Part shown: piece by piece, positions 8,993 to 17,345 of the stretch | Layout: each line of letters starts with the position of its first letter | How positions within the stretch are numbered: position 1 is the first letter of the stretch | Assembly (NCBI RefSeq): GCF_030034735.1 | Contig: NZ_CP125370.1 | Coordinates: forward strand, 620,001 to 684,000 | Source of the DNA: Paenibacillus sp. RC334 | GTDB taxonomy: Bacteria > Bacillota > Bacilli > Paenibacillales > Paenibacillaceae | Length of the DNA: 64,000 bases | Reading direction: 5' to 3' | Position numbers and translations under genes: made by a program | The notes under the pieces: model-generated | What the model was told of the DNA's origin: nothing | Databases searched by the model: none | Seen by the model: only the letters and a program-made list of their open reading frames with translations

Positions 8993-9442
8993 ATGAAAAT
9001 TGCCATTGGGAGCGACCATGTGGCTGTAGAGCTTAAAGCGATTATTTCGGCTTATGTTAATGAACTGGGTCATGAGGTCATTGACTACGGGCCGGAAAAT
9101 TCGGAAAGAACCGACTATCCGAAGTATGGGAAGCTTGTTGCCGAGGCTGTAGTCGGAAAGCAGGCTGACGCAGGTATCCTGATTTGTGGCACAGGTGTGG
9201 GGATATCCATCTCGGCCAACAAAGTGAAGGGAATTCGGGCTGTGGTATGCAGTGAGCCTTATTCGGCACAGTTGTCCAAGCAGCACAACAATACGAATGT
9301 TCTTGCATTTGGTGCGCGTGTCGTCGGAAGCGAATTGGCGAAAATGATTGTGAAATCATGGCTGGAGGCTGAGTTTGAAGGAGGGCGCCATGGCGACCGC
9401 ATCAAGATGATATCCGACATCGAGGAACAGCATTTGTGCTGA
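8993..9442 (+). CDS. RpiB/LacAB-type sugar-phosphate isomerase
   Basis: Predicted to isomerise an aldose phosphate to a ketose phosphate, such as ribose-5-P or allose-6-P to allulose-6-P. The 149 residues begin KIAIGSDHVAVELK, with ILICGTGVGISISANK (active-site Cys and anion-hole Gly-Thr-Gly) and HNNTNVLAFGARV. GGGGAGG about nine bases upstream sets the start at 8993; an upstream in-frame start at 8975 overlaps that site and is less likely. It lies 19 bp after the epimerase, and the pair would convert an aldose-6-phosphate to a 3-epimerised ketose phosphate. Confidence 0.85.
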   Translation: MKIAIGSDHVAVELKAIISAYVNELGHEVIDYGPENSERTDYPKYGKLVAEAVVGKQADAGILICGTGVGISISANKVKGIRAVVCSEPYSAQLSKQHNNTNVLAFGARVVGSELAKMIVKSWLEAEFEGGRHGDRIKMISDIEEQHLC

Positions 9443-9486
9443 TCAACAACTGCTTATAAAACATAAATGATATGGAGGAGATTACA

Positions 9487-10446
9487 ATGGCTAAAAGATT
9501 AATCGCGAGCACAAAGAGTGACATTATGAAATTTAATGCAGCAGATTTGAAAGAGTCCATCCTGGCTTCAGAAGGACGCGTCATTATGGGACAACATCTT
9601 GTAATGATAAACACCGGTTTGGTTGATGGTGTCACTAATGCAGAAATCCAGGCTGCCTACGGCGCAGATATGGTTATGCTGAACGGCTTTGATATGATCA
9701 AGGAAGAATCCAATATCGGATTGCGTGAAATGAAGCATGGTAAGCTGGCTGAGAAGCCGTACAGCCTGAAGCAAATCAAGGAATGGGCTGGAGTTCCGCT
9801 TGGTATTTATTTTGAGTGTCCAAGCCCTGATGCACAGGTTGCGGGAGAGCAATATGTAGAGGCAAAAGAAGGCAGAGTCGCTTCCAGAGAGAACTTCCTG
9901 CGTGCCTTGGAGATCGGAGCCGATTTTATCGTACTTGGAGGAAACCCTTCTGCAGGTACAACCTTTGAACGAATCATTGAGGCTACCAAGCTGGCAAAAG
10001 AAACGCTAGGGGATAGAATCTTAATCTGCGCCGGAAAATGGGAAGACGGCACCATCGAGAAGGTGCTGGGCGATCCGCTGAGCAAGCGACCTTCCAATGA
10101 TATTATCAAGGATTTGATCGATTCTGGTGCTGATGTTATTACGTTGCCTGCACCTGGCTCCAGACATGGCATTACAGTAGAGCATGTCAGACAGTGTGTA
10201 GAGTTTGTCCATTCGTATAAACCCGGAACTCTTGCTCTTTCTTTCCTGAACAGTTCGGTTGAAGGGGCAGATGTTCAAACGATTGCCTTAATCGCACTCA
10301 TGATGAAGCAGACGGGGGCGGATATCCATGCTATTGGAGATGGTGGTTATGCCGGAACACCTCTTCCTGAGAACGTATACCAGCTTGCACTATCCATTAA
10401 AGGACGCAGACATACAATCAAGAGAATGGTAGGGAGAAGCCGGTAA
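9487..10446 (+). CDS. Conserved TIM-barrel-like protein of unknown function (DUF7916 / PEP-mutase-like)
   Basis: The 319-residue soluble protein has no motif that fixes a reaction. Visible landmarks are ASEGRVIMGQHLVM, YGADMVMLNGFDM, GVPLGIYFECPSPDA, FIVLGGNPSAGTTFERI, ILICAGKWEDG and GADVITLPAPGSRHG. The alternation of beta-strands and helices with Gly-rich ends suggests a TIM barrel. I recall similar proteins annotated loosely as PEP phosphonomutase or DUF7916 next to PTS genes, but this is from memory. GGAGG nine bases upstream supports ATG 9487 over 9472. Its place in the middle of the operon points to a dedicated step in the same sugar pathway. Confidence 0.6.
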   Translation: MAKRLIASTKSDIMKFNAADLKESILASEGRVIMGQHLVMINTGLVDGVTNAEIQAAYGADMVMLNGFDMIKEESNIGLREMKHGKLAEKPYSLKQIKEWAGVPLGIYFECPSPDAQVAGEQYVEAKEGRVASRENFLRALEIGADFIVLGGNPSAGTTFERIIEATKLAKETLGDRILICAGKWEDGTIEKVLGDPLSKRPSNDIIKDLIDSGADVITLPAPGSRHGITVEHVRQCVEFVHSYKPGTLALSFLNSSVEGADVQTIALIALMMKQTGADIHAIGDGGYAGTPLPENVYQLALSIKGRRHTIKRMVGRSR

Positions 10447-10465
10447 CGATTGACCCGTGTAATTT

Positions 10466-10514
10466 AAAGACTCTATATTCTTTTTGTACTCCTTGGAGTG
10501 CGCGTAGAGTCTTT
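10466..10514 (+). terminator. Internal hairpin between TIM-barrel gene and PTS gene
   Basis: AAAGACTCTA (10466-10475) pairs perfectly with TAGAGTCTTT (10505-10514) around an inner stem-loop near 10486-10501. The U-run is poor, so partial termination or RNA processing that separates two parts of the operon is more likely than a full stop. Confidence 0.5.
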
Positions 10515-10529
10515 GGATTACTACCATTT

Positions 10530-10544
10530 ATGTAAACGTTTACT
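10530..10544. promoter_or_regulatory. Palindromic operator / cre site before the PTS gene
   Basis: The core GTAAACGTTTAC (10532-10543) is a perfect palindrome, and ATGTAAACGTTTACT fits the cre consensus fully. It may serve the LacI regulator, CcpA or both. Confidence 0.6.
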
Positions 10545-10586
10545 TTCATAGAAATATGCCAAATGAGGATTAAAGGAGCGAGCAGC

Positions 10587-12443
10587 ATGTCCAATGAAAA
10601 ACTGGCAAAAGACATTTTAGCGTCCGTTGGCGGAGAAGGAAATGTCTCTAGCTTGGTGCATTGTGCCACTCGGTTGAGATTTAAATTAAAAAACAAGGAT
10701 CAGGCCGACAAGAACCAGACACAAAATATTCCCGGAGTTATTACAGTTGTTGAAAACGGTGGACAATATCAAGTGGTCATTGGAAATACGGTAGGCGACG
10801 TATATAAAGAAATTTTAAAGATCAGCAGCATTGGAGATGACGACAAATCGGATGCAGCCGCTGCTCCTGAAGGCAACTGGTTCAACAAAACGGTGGACAT
10901 TATTTCCGGTATTTTCACACCATTTTTGGGGGCACTAGCAGCTTCCGGGATCTTGAAAGGGCTTTTATTAATGCTTGCCTCGTTGGGATGGCTCACCAAA
11001 ACAGGTGGTGTCTATTCGATCTGGTTCGCTGCTGCAGACAGTATCTTTTATTTCCTGCCGCTGGCGATTGCAGTCACTTCTTCGAGAAAGTTTGGAGCGA
11101 ATACATTTGTAGCGCTTGCATTAGCGGGAGCTCTGGTATACCCGAATATTATTACTTTGTATAACGATAAAGCGGATATTACGTTCTTCAATATTCCTGT
11201 TGTTCTTATGAGTTATACTTCTTCGGTTATTCCAGTGATTATCGCGGTTTGGTTACTATCCATTCTGGAGAAATTCCTGAATAGAGTTATTCATGATAGC
11301 GTGAAAAACTTTATAACGCCACTTATCTGTCTTATGGTCATTGTTCCCTTGACTCTGATCGCGGTTGGACCGATTGGAATATATGCGAGCTTGGGACTGG
11401 CTAAGGGTTACACTTTCTTATATAATTTGAGTCCGATTGTAGCAGGAATCATTTTGGGTGCTGGGTGGCAGCTGCTGGTAGTTATGGGTCTTCACTGGGC
11501 GTTTGTGCCTATTATGTACAATAACATTGCGGTATACGGTTATGATACCATGAAACCATTAATGGCACCTTCTAACTTTGCACAAGCAGGTGCGGCACTG
11601 GGTGTATTCCTTAAAACTAGAAATCCAAAAGTTAAAGCGATTGCAGGCCCTGCGGCAATAACCGGTTTGTTCGGCATCACGGAACCGATCATCTACGGGA
11701 TTAGTATTCGCTACAAAAAACCATTCGTATGGGCTATTATCGGTGGTGCTATCGCCGGGGCGATCACGGGTGCTTCGGGTTCCGTGGCCATTGCTCCAGG
11801 TATCCCGGGCTTGGCATCCCTGCCGATTTTCTTCGGTACAGGATTCGCCGGATTCGTAATTGCTATTACGGTAGCTTATGTATTCACAGCCATTACCACA
11901 TATTTCTTTGGATTTAATGATTCCATGGAAAAAGAAATGGTTGCAGTCCATGAAGAGAAAAAAGAAACTGAACCAGCTCCTGTGCTGACGAATGAGACCA
12001 TTTCCAGCCCACTGACAGGTGTCGTCAAACCGTTATCCGAGATATCTGATGAAGTGTTCTCCACGGGAGCCATGGGTAAAGGCGTTGCTATTGTACCTGA
12101 GGAGGGCAAGCTGCTCTCGCCATTCAACGGAACGATAGCTAATGCCTTCCGTACAGGCCATGCGATTGGCATTGTGTCGGATGGAGGAACAGAGATTCTG
12201 GTTCACATCGGCATGGACACCGTCAAATTGAAAGGACTACATTTTAAAACGCATATCGCTGAGGGTGATCGGGTAACCAAAGGTCAATTGCTGGTCGAGT
12301 TCGATATTGAGGAAATTAAAGCTCTGGGCTATGACATTACTACACCGATTATTGTGACCAATACAGCTGAATACTCGGATGTTAAGATGCTGGGAAATAA
12401 CCGAGTACACACGGGAGATTCATTGCTGGAGGTCAAGCTATGA
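10587..12443 (+). CDS. PTS transporter EIIBCA, beta-glucoside (BglF/BglP-type) family
   Basis: Imports and phosphorylates a sugar at the expense of phosphoenolpyruvate. The 618 residues are ordered IIB (1-~85, phosphocysteine Cys26 in LVHCATRLRF), IIC (~100-450, about ten membrane segments, with GITEPIIYGI near 370) and IIA (~475-618, phosphohistidine His540 in EILVHIGMDTVKLKG). All phosphotransfer residues are present. Start at 10587 is set by AAAGGAG; the frame extends back to 10563. It overlaps the next gene by 4 bp. The beta-glucoside subfamily call is not a substrate call: the neighbouring epimerase and isomerase suggest a rarer hexose or pentose. No LicT-type antiterminator is nearby. 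Confidence 0.9.
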   Translation: MSNEKLAKDILASVGGEGNVSSLVHCATRLRFKLKNKDQADKNQTQNIPGVITVVENGGQYQVVIGNTVGDVYKEILKISSIGDDDKSDAAAAPEGNWFNKTVDIISGIFTPFLGALAASGILKGLLLMLASLGWLTKTGGVYSIWFAAADSIFYFLPLAIAVTSSRKFGANTFVALALAGALVYPNIITLYNDKADITFFNIPVVLMSYTSSVIPVIIAVWLLSILEKFLNRVIHDSVKNFITPLICLMVIVPLTLIAVGPIGIYASLGLAKGYTFLYNLSPIVAGIILGAGWQLLVVMGLHWAFVPIMYNNIAVYGYDTMKPLMAPSNFAQAGAALGVFLKTRNPKVKAIAGPAAITGLFGITEPIIYGISIRYKKPFVWAIIGGAIAGAITGASGSVAIAPGIPGLASLPIFFGTGFAGFVIAITVAYVFTAITTYFFGFNDSMEKEMVAVHEEKKETEPAPVLTNETISSPLTGVVKPLSEISDEVFSTGAMGKGVAIVPEEGKLLSPFNGTIANAFRTGHAIGIVSDGGTEILVHIGMDTVKLKGLHFKTHIAEGDRVTKGQLLVEFDIEEIKALGYDITTPIIVTNTAEYSDVKMLGNNRVHTGDSLLEVKL

Positions 12444-13111
12444 AGACTATTGAAAGACTAAATCAAGTCAATGCACCTTTGGTCATTTATGAGGTAATGA
12501 GTAAAGCGTTCCGTACGTATGGGAGGCTGCTGACTCATTTTAATACCGCAGAGCTCACCAAGTATGCAAAAGAAACCACTAGCGTTCCCAATCAGGGAAA
12601 TCATTATGTACCCTCGGTGGCAGAACTCGAAGCCTTTGGCGTAATTCGTCAGATTCAAGATGAGGTATACGGCCAACTCCCGATTCAGGCTGGCTTTTGC
12701 ACAGGGCAGAATACGGGCCTGACCGGGCTGGAATATCATCAGGGCAGCGAGGTGGTGATTGCCGCGACGGACTGTATTCACCTTGTCGGCAGAGTGCAGG
12801 ACATTGAAAATAATTCCTTTGACAGCGGAAATGTTCAGGCTTTTTTCCAACCCAAAAACACGGTGGTCGAGCTATATTCTACGACACTTCATTATGCTCC
12901 TTGCAAAGTTGACAGTGAAGGGTATTTGACAATAGTGCTTCTCCCGGAAGGAACTAATATGCCGCTTGTATCTGGAGAAAGCAGCCGGGGGAATCCAATG
13001 CTTACGAAGAAAAACAAATTTCTTATGGTTCATAGTACACAGACGGAAAAAATCGCGGTCGGGGTTCATCCCGGGCTGCACGGCAAGCTGCTGAATATTT
13101 CATCAATTTGA
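12440..13111 (+). CDS. DUF4867-like cupin-type protein
   Basis: A 223-residue soluble protein, translationally coupled to the PTS gene (ATGA overlap). It contains PIQAGFCTGQNTGLTGLEYHQGSEVVIAATDCIHLVGRV and FFQPKNTVVELYSTTLHYAPCKV, beta-rich stretches with His and Glu that resemble a cupin-type metal or sugar site. I associate this with DUF4867 from memory; the function is unknown. Sugar-modifying cupins (isomerases, epimerases) are common in such operons, so a role in the same catabolic route is a reasonable guess. Last gene before a strong terminator. Confidence 0.6.
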   Translation: MKTIERLNQVNAPLVIYEVMSKAFRTYGRLLTHFNTAELTKYAKETTSVPNQGNHYVPSVAELEAFGVIRQIQDEVYGQLPIQAGFCTGQNTGLTGLEYHQGSEVVIAATDCIHLVGRVQDIENNSFDSGNVQAFFQPKNTVVELYSTTLHYAPCKVDSEGYLTIVLLPEGTNMPLVSGESSRGNPMLTKKNKFLMVHSTQTEKIAVGVHPGLHGKLLNISSI

Positions 13112-13135
13112 GTCAAAGTCAATAATTCATTAAGC

Positions 13136-13197
13136 AAAGAAACCGCTTCCGGAGCATGTTGAATGGTAGTTCCATTCTTCCAGAGGACGGTTTCTTT
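13136..13197. terminator. Terminator after the sugar operon
   Basis: AAAGAAACCG (13136-13145) pairs with CGGTTTCTTT (13188-13197), and the inner hairpin GAATGG-TAGTT-CCATTC stacks at 13161-13177. It can serve the converging Gls24 transcript as well. Confidence 0.7.
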
Positions 13198-13202
13198 GTC
13201 GA

Positions 13203-13553
13203 TTAATTAACGGATAGGGATATCCCTTGTACTTTGACGTTTATCATGCCAATGGATAGGCCCGTATATTTCTCAATGGCTTCCCGAACATTCTTCTGTA
13301 ATTCTCTGCCTACATCGTACATTCTTGTCCCGTAATGAACGACAATGCTTAAATCGACATCCAGTCCTGATTCTGTCACATGAAGCTCAATGCCATTTTG
13401 CAGGCTTTTCCCACTTAACTTGTTAGTGATTCCTTCGACGACTCCTGTTGACATCGATGCAATTCCCATTGTTGCCGTTGCTGTCTTGCCAATGATTTTA
13501 GAAATAGCATCTTTGGAAATCGCAATACTCCCCAATACGTTTTGAATTAACAT
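13203..13553 (-). CDS. Asp23/Gls24 family envelope stress protein
   Basis: A small membrane-periphery protein of the Asp23/Gls24 (DUF322) family, linked to cell-envelope homeostasis. The 116 residues show the family pattern: GSIAISKDAISKIIGKTATATMGI, TESGLDVDLSIVVHYG and the closing VREAIEKYTGLSIGMINVKVQGI. An in-frame start at 13586 exists, but GAGGAGG before the ATG at 13553 decides the start. It follows the TetR gene by 45 bp on the same strand and probably shares its transcript. Confidence 0.85.
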   Translation of the reverse strand: MLIQNVLGSIAISKDAISKIIGKTATATMGIASMSTGVVEGITNKLSGKSLQNGIELHVTESGLDVDLSIVVHYGTRMYDVGRELQKNVREAIEKYTGLSIGMINVKVQGISLSVN

Positions 13554-13598
13554 GTAGATTCCTCCTCGCGTGGTTCGCCTCTTCATAATCCAGTGTGA

Positions 13599-14171
13599 TC
13601 AGTAATCAGTTGCTTTGAATCCATGGTAAAAAGTATTTACAACCAGTGCCGCCGCAGAATTTTTCGCAATATTGCCGTTCCTTACTTGCTGCCATGTTAG
13701 GAATAGCAGCGAGTAGAGGACATTCATGATCCAATCTTTATCGACATGCGGGTGAAAATAACCCTTTTGTTGCAATATTTCAATCACATGCAGGATGGGT
13801 TCCCTTAGCTTCTGATCCGCTCCTTCAATTTCCTTGTTGAAGTTGACGGATGCATCATGAGCAAGAAAATAAATTTTGTCTCCTAACGGAATAAGTGTCT
13901 CAATCAACTCTGGAATGTAATTTTCATAGTTTTCCTCGTCCAAGGAAATCCCTTTCATGGTTTCACTTACGACTTCGATGGCCCGAAATCCCAGATAAAT
14001 CATCAGTTGCTCTCTGCTTTCAACATATCGATGCAATGTGGCAATACCAATTCCTGCATAATCAGCAATCTCATTCATGGAGGCGTTTGGCTTTTCAATA
14101 AGTAGCATGGTAGCAACATCCAAAAGGCTGTTAAGCCTCACTTGCTTGATCGTTGTCATGTCTTTCTTCAT
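13599..14171 (-). CDS. TetR/AcrR-family transcriptional regulator
   Basis: A 190-residue repressor. The N-terminal helix-turn-helix is ASMNEIADYAGIGIATLHRYVESREQLMIYL (~30-60), followed by a helical ligand and dimer domain. The ATG is preceded by GGAG. It lies upstream of the Gls24 gene. AT-rich inverted repeats in its promoter share the half-site GTATCATT with the palindrome in the sugar-operon promoter 6 kb away, so it may regulate itself and that operon. That link is inference. Confidence 0.85.
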   Translation of the reverse strand: MKKDMTTIKQVRLNSLLDVATMLLIEKPNASMNEIADYAGIGIATLHRYVESREQLMIYLGFRAIEVVSETMKGISLDEENYENYIPELIETLIPLGDKIYFLAHDASVNFNKEIEGADQKLREPILHVIEILQQKGYFHPHVDKDWIMNVLYSLLFLTWQQVRNGNIAKNSAAALVVNTFYHGFKATDY

Positions 14172-14495
14172 GGGAACTCCTTATTTATTTGATATCATAT
14201 ATTATTAATTGATAGTTTTTTGTATCATTTAATTGAATTTTAAATCAAATATTGAGAAGAGTCAAATAGGAGCATCCACTTTTCAAAAATCATCATAATA
14301 ACTCAATTTCAATTTCAGTTTCAGTTTCTTACCTTAATCCCTTGAATCCGAATAGGGAAATCCCTCAACATTTAAGGTTTTAATTATATTGTGATTGTAA
14401 TCACACATAACGCAACTCCCGACATTAGAATAGAAGCATAAGCAATATTCATAAGAACGCAGGCAATGTCGTCGAATGAATGGAGGAACCGGCAT
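14172..14495. other. Divergent control region of tetR and nirB
   Basis: The 324 bp hold AT-rich repeats near the TetR gene (TATCA 14193-14197 with TGATA 14210-14214; GTATCATTTAATTGA 14222-14236), the iterated CAATTTCA/CAGTTTCA tract near 14304-14327, a palindrome AGGGAAATCCCT (14354-14365) and the FNR-like box at 14390. Confidence 0.55.
14390..14405. promoter_or_regulatory. FNR/CRP-type box upstream of nirB
   Basis: TGTGATTGTAATCACA matches the Bacillus FNR consensus TGTGA-N6-TCACA exactly and lies about 90 bp before the nirB start. Oxygen-responsive control of nitrite reduction is inferred. Confidence 0.7.
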
Positions 14496-16925
14496 ATGGC
14501 AAACAGTAAACAGAAGCTTGTTGTTATAGGGAACGGGATGGCTGGTATCAATACGGTCGAACAAATTCTAAAATTAACGGATAAATATGAAATTACGGTC
14601 CTTGGAAATGAGCCCCATCCGAACTATAACAGGATCATGCTCTCTTATGTTTTGGAAGGGAGTAAAACCATTGAGGACATCATTCTGAACGATTTGCAAT
14701 GGTACGAGGACCAAGGTATTACTTTATATACTGGGAAAACGGTGCGAAGCATCGACGGAGAAAGAAAGAGGATTCACACTGAGGATGGACTTGAAATGGA
14801 TTACGATGTAGCTTTGGTGGCTACTGGCTCTCAATCGTTTATCTTGCCTATTCCGGGAAAAGAATTACCAGGCGTCATCGGTTTTCGAGATATCGCCGAT
14901 TGCTCGGCAATGCTTGAGGCGGCGAAAACTTATAAAAAGGCAGCAGTCATTGGTGGAGGGCTGTTGGGACTGGAAGCGGCTAAAGGTTTGGTCAATCTCG
15001 GCATGGACGTAACGGTCATTCATTTGATGGAGGATCTGATGGAGCGTCAGCTGGACCCGGAAGCTTCTACGATGCTGAGGGCAGAACTAGAACGTCAGGG
15101 GATCAAGTTTGCTATGCAAATGCAAACTGCAGAGGTGTACGGTCAAGATCGGGTACAGGGACTGCGGTTTTCGGACGGAAGCGAACTGGAAGCGGATTTG
15201 GTCGTTATGACCGTTGGGATTAAGCCTAATATTCAGGTGGCTGTGCAAAGTGGTATGGAAACGAACCGTGGAATTGTGGTCGATGATTGGATGAGGACCT
15301 CCATGCCGGATGTATATGCTGTAGGGGAGTGTGTTGAACACCGCGGGATCTGTTACGGCCTGGTTGCTCCGCTGTTCGAACAGGGAAGTGTAATTGCCAA
15401 ACATTTGGCAGGTGCGGATACCGAAGGCTATATGGGATCGGTGGTTTCCACCAAGCTCAAAATTTCAGGAGTGGATGTTTTCTCGGCTGGTGAATTCATA
15501 ACTGCTTCTGAGCATACGGTGATTGTAGCCAAGGATGAGTGGAAGCGCACTTACAAAAAAATACTGCTTCATGAAAACAGGATTGTCGGAACTGTACTGT
15601 TCGGAGATGTGAGCGAATCCGCCAGTCTTCAAAAATATGTGCGGCAGCAAACGTTGATGACAGATGAGATATATGGACAACTCATGGGTACCGGATGCAG
15701 TAAAGACGGGGCTAAAACCTTATCCGCTGAAACGATGGCTGATGACGAAATTGTCTGCGGCTGCAACGGTGTGACTAAAAAGGCGATTGTTGATGCGATC
15801 CATGAAAATGGATTGACCACAGTCGACGAAATTAAGGCATGTACCGGGGCAACGCGGTCCTGCGGAGGGTGCAAGCCGGTCGTTGAACAAATTCTCCAGT
15901 ATGTTCTTGGAGACAGCTTCAAGACGGCTGCCAAGCAAGGAATATGTGGCTGCACAACATGGAGCCGGGATGAAATTGTTGCTGCTATCAAAACCAAGGG
16001 GCTTACAACGACACGTGAAGTTATGAATGTACTAGGTTGGCAGAATGATGAAGGATGCTCCAAATGCCGCCCGGCGCTGAATTATTATTTGGGAATGATT
16101 AACCCGGATACCTATGAAAATGAGGAAGATTCCCGGTTTGTGAACGAGCGACTGCACGCGAATATTCAAAAGGATGGAACATTTACAGTTGTGCCAAGAA
16201 TGTACGGCGGTGTAACAACTCCGGAGGATTTGAAGAAAATAGCTGATGTTTCTCTTAAATACAACGTTAAAGTAGTTAAAGTAACAGGAGGACAGCGGCT
16301 GGATTTGATTGGTGTCCGTAAAGAGGATTTGCCTAAAGTGTGGGAAGAACTCGATATGCCGTCGGGATATGCCTATGCCAAATCCCTTCGTACAGTTAAA
16401 ACCTGTGTTGGATCACAATTTTGCCGTTTTGGTACACAGGATTCTATGGGAATGGGAGAATTGCTGGAACGGAAATTTGAAAGATTGGATTTTCCGGCAA
16501 AATTTAAATTAGCGGTCAACGGATGTCCGCGCAACTGTGCGGAATCATGTACAAAGGATATCGGGATTGTGGGCAATGATGGAGGCTGGGAGATTTTTAT
16601 CGGTGGAAACGGTGGTATAAAAGCGCGGTTGGCTGATTCGCTCTGCAAAGTGAAAACGGACGATGAACTGATTGAGATTGTGGGAAGCGTGATGCAACTG
16701 TACCGGGAAACAGGCCAATATCTGGAGCGTACTTCGGAATGGGTGGAACGGACCGGCCTTGAAGAGATTCGGGAGGCTGTCGTTCACGATGTAGATCATC
16801 GCAAAGCTTTAATAGAACGGATCGAATTTGCACTGCAACAGGTTGAAGACCCATGGAGAAAGATCATCAACGATGCCGATTCGCGCAAAAATTTATTTGA
16901 AGTAGTTACACCGTCTGTTGTGTGA
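14496..16925 (+). CDS. nirB: Nitrite reductase [NAD(P)H], large subunit
   Basis: Reduces nitrite to ammonium in the cytoplasm with NAD(P)H electrons. The 809 residues are ordered as an FAD/NAD domain (GNGMAGINTVEQIL at the start, GGGLLGLEAAKGL near 155), two BFD-type [2Fe-2S] regions (CGCNGVTKKA with CTGATRSCGGC; GICGCTTWSRDEIV with GCSKCRP) and the siroheme/[4Fe-4S] domain with CVGSQFCRFG and NGCPRNCAESC, which carry the four Cys ligands. GGAGG before 14496 decides the start. The stop is 42 bp before the nirD start. All cofactor motifs are intact. Confidence 0.95.
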   Translation: MANSKQKLVVIGNGMAGINTVEQILKLTDKYEITVLGNEPHPNYNRIMLSYVLEGSKTIEDIILNDLQWYEDQGITLYTGKTVRSIDGERKRIHTEDGLEMDYDVALVATGSQSFILPIPGKELPGVIGFRDIADCSAMLEAAKTYKKAAVIGGGLLGLEAAKGLVNLGMDVTVIHLMEDLMERQLDPEASTMLRAELERQGIKFAMQMQTAEVYGQDRVQGLRFSDGSELEADLVVMTVGIKPNIQVAVQSGMETNRGIVVDDWMRTSMPDVYAVGECVEHRGICYGLVAPLFEQGSVIAKHLAGADTEGYMGSVVSTKLKISGVDVFSAGEFITASEHTVIVAKDEWKRTYKKILLHENRIVGTVLFGDVSESASLQKYVRQQTLMTDEIYGQLMGTGCSKDGAKTLSAETMADDEIVCGCNGVTKKAIVDAIHENGLTTVDEIKACTGATRSCGGCKPVVEQILQYVLGDSFKTAAKQGICGCTTWSRDEIVAAIKTKGLTTTREVMNVLGWQNDEGCSKCRPALNYYLGMINPDTYENEEDSRFVNERLHANIQKDGTFTVVPRMYGGVTTPEDLKKIADVSLKYNVKVVKVTGGQRLDLIGVRKEDLPKVWEELDMPSGYAYAKSLRTVKTCVGSQFCRFGTQDSMGMGELLERKFERLDFPAKFKLAVNGCPRNCAESCTKDIGIVGNDGGWEIFIGGNGGIKARLADSLCKVKTDDELIEIVGSVMQLYRETGQYLERTSEWVERTGLEEIREAVVHDVDHRKALIERIEFALQQVEDPWRKIINDADSRKNLFEVVTPSVV

Positions 16926-16966
16926 ATGTATTTAAATCATGCCTGGAGAAGGGAGCAATCAAGCGA

Positions 16967-17287
16967 ATGATCAAACATGCTGAGTGGCTTATCGTCGGTC
17001 ACAGTAAGGATTTTCCAAATAGAATTGGGCGGACGATCCGGTTGGATGATAACGAAATCGCAGTTTTCCGCACTTCGGAGAACAAGCTTTACGCTGTTGA
17101 AAATTCCAGCCCGCATCCTAAAGGGGGGCCGCTTACCGAAGCGATGGTATCCGGTCATTACATTTATGACCCGCTATGTGATTGGAAGATTGATTTGGAG
17201 ACGGGTATCGTTCAAGAGCCTGATCACGGACAAATTAAAACATTCACCATTTGGGAAGATGGAGAAGAAGTGAAAATATCACTTTAA
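16967..17287 (+). CDS. nirD: Nitrite reductase small subunit, Rieske-like, with degenerate cluster ligands
   Basis: The accessory subunit of NirBD. The 106 residues match NirD along the length (IGRTIRLDDNEIAVF, PKGGPLTEAMVSGHYIYDPL, DWKIDLETGIVQEPD). In Bacillus-type NirD the Rieske ligands appear as CPHKGGPL and CPLHDWK. Here they read SPHPKGGPL (Ser48, His50, one inserted Pro) and DPLCDWK (Asp68, Cys71), so at least three of four ligands are changed and the protein probably lacks a [2Fe-2S] cluster, as enterobacterial NirD does. ATG 16967 follows GGGAG; a GTG at 16922 overlapping nirB is less likely. Confidence 0.85.
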   Translation: MIKHAEWLIVGHSKDFPNRIGRTIRLDDNEIAVFRTSENKLYAVENSSPHPKGGPLTEAMVSGHYIYDPLCDWKIDLETGIVQEPDHGQIKTFTIWEDGEEVKISL

Positions 17288-17297
17288 TGCAAATAAG

Positions 17298-17336
17298 AAA
17301 AGGGCTCGGCAGGAACAAGTCCTGCTGAGCCCTTTT
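17298..17336. terminator. Strong bidirectional terminator, nirD / collagen-like gene
   Basis: A 17-bp stem, AAAAGGGCTCGGCAGGA (17298-17314) with its complement 17320-17336, closes a 5-nt loop and is flanked by A and T runs for convergent genes. Confidence 0.9.
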
Positions 17337-17345
17337 CGTCTTGGA

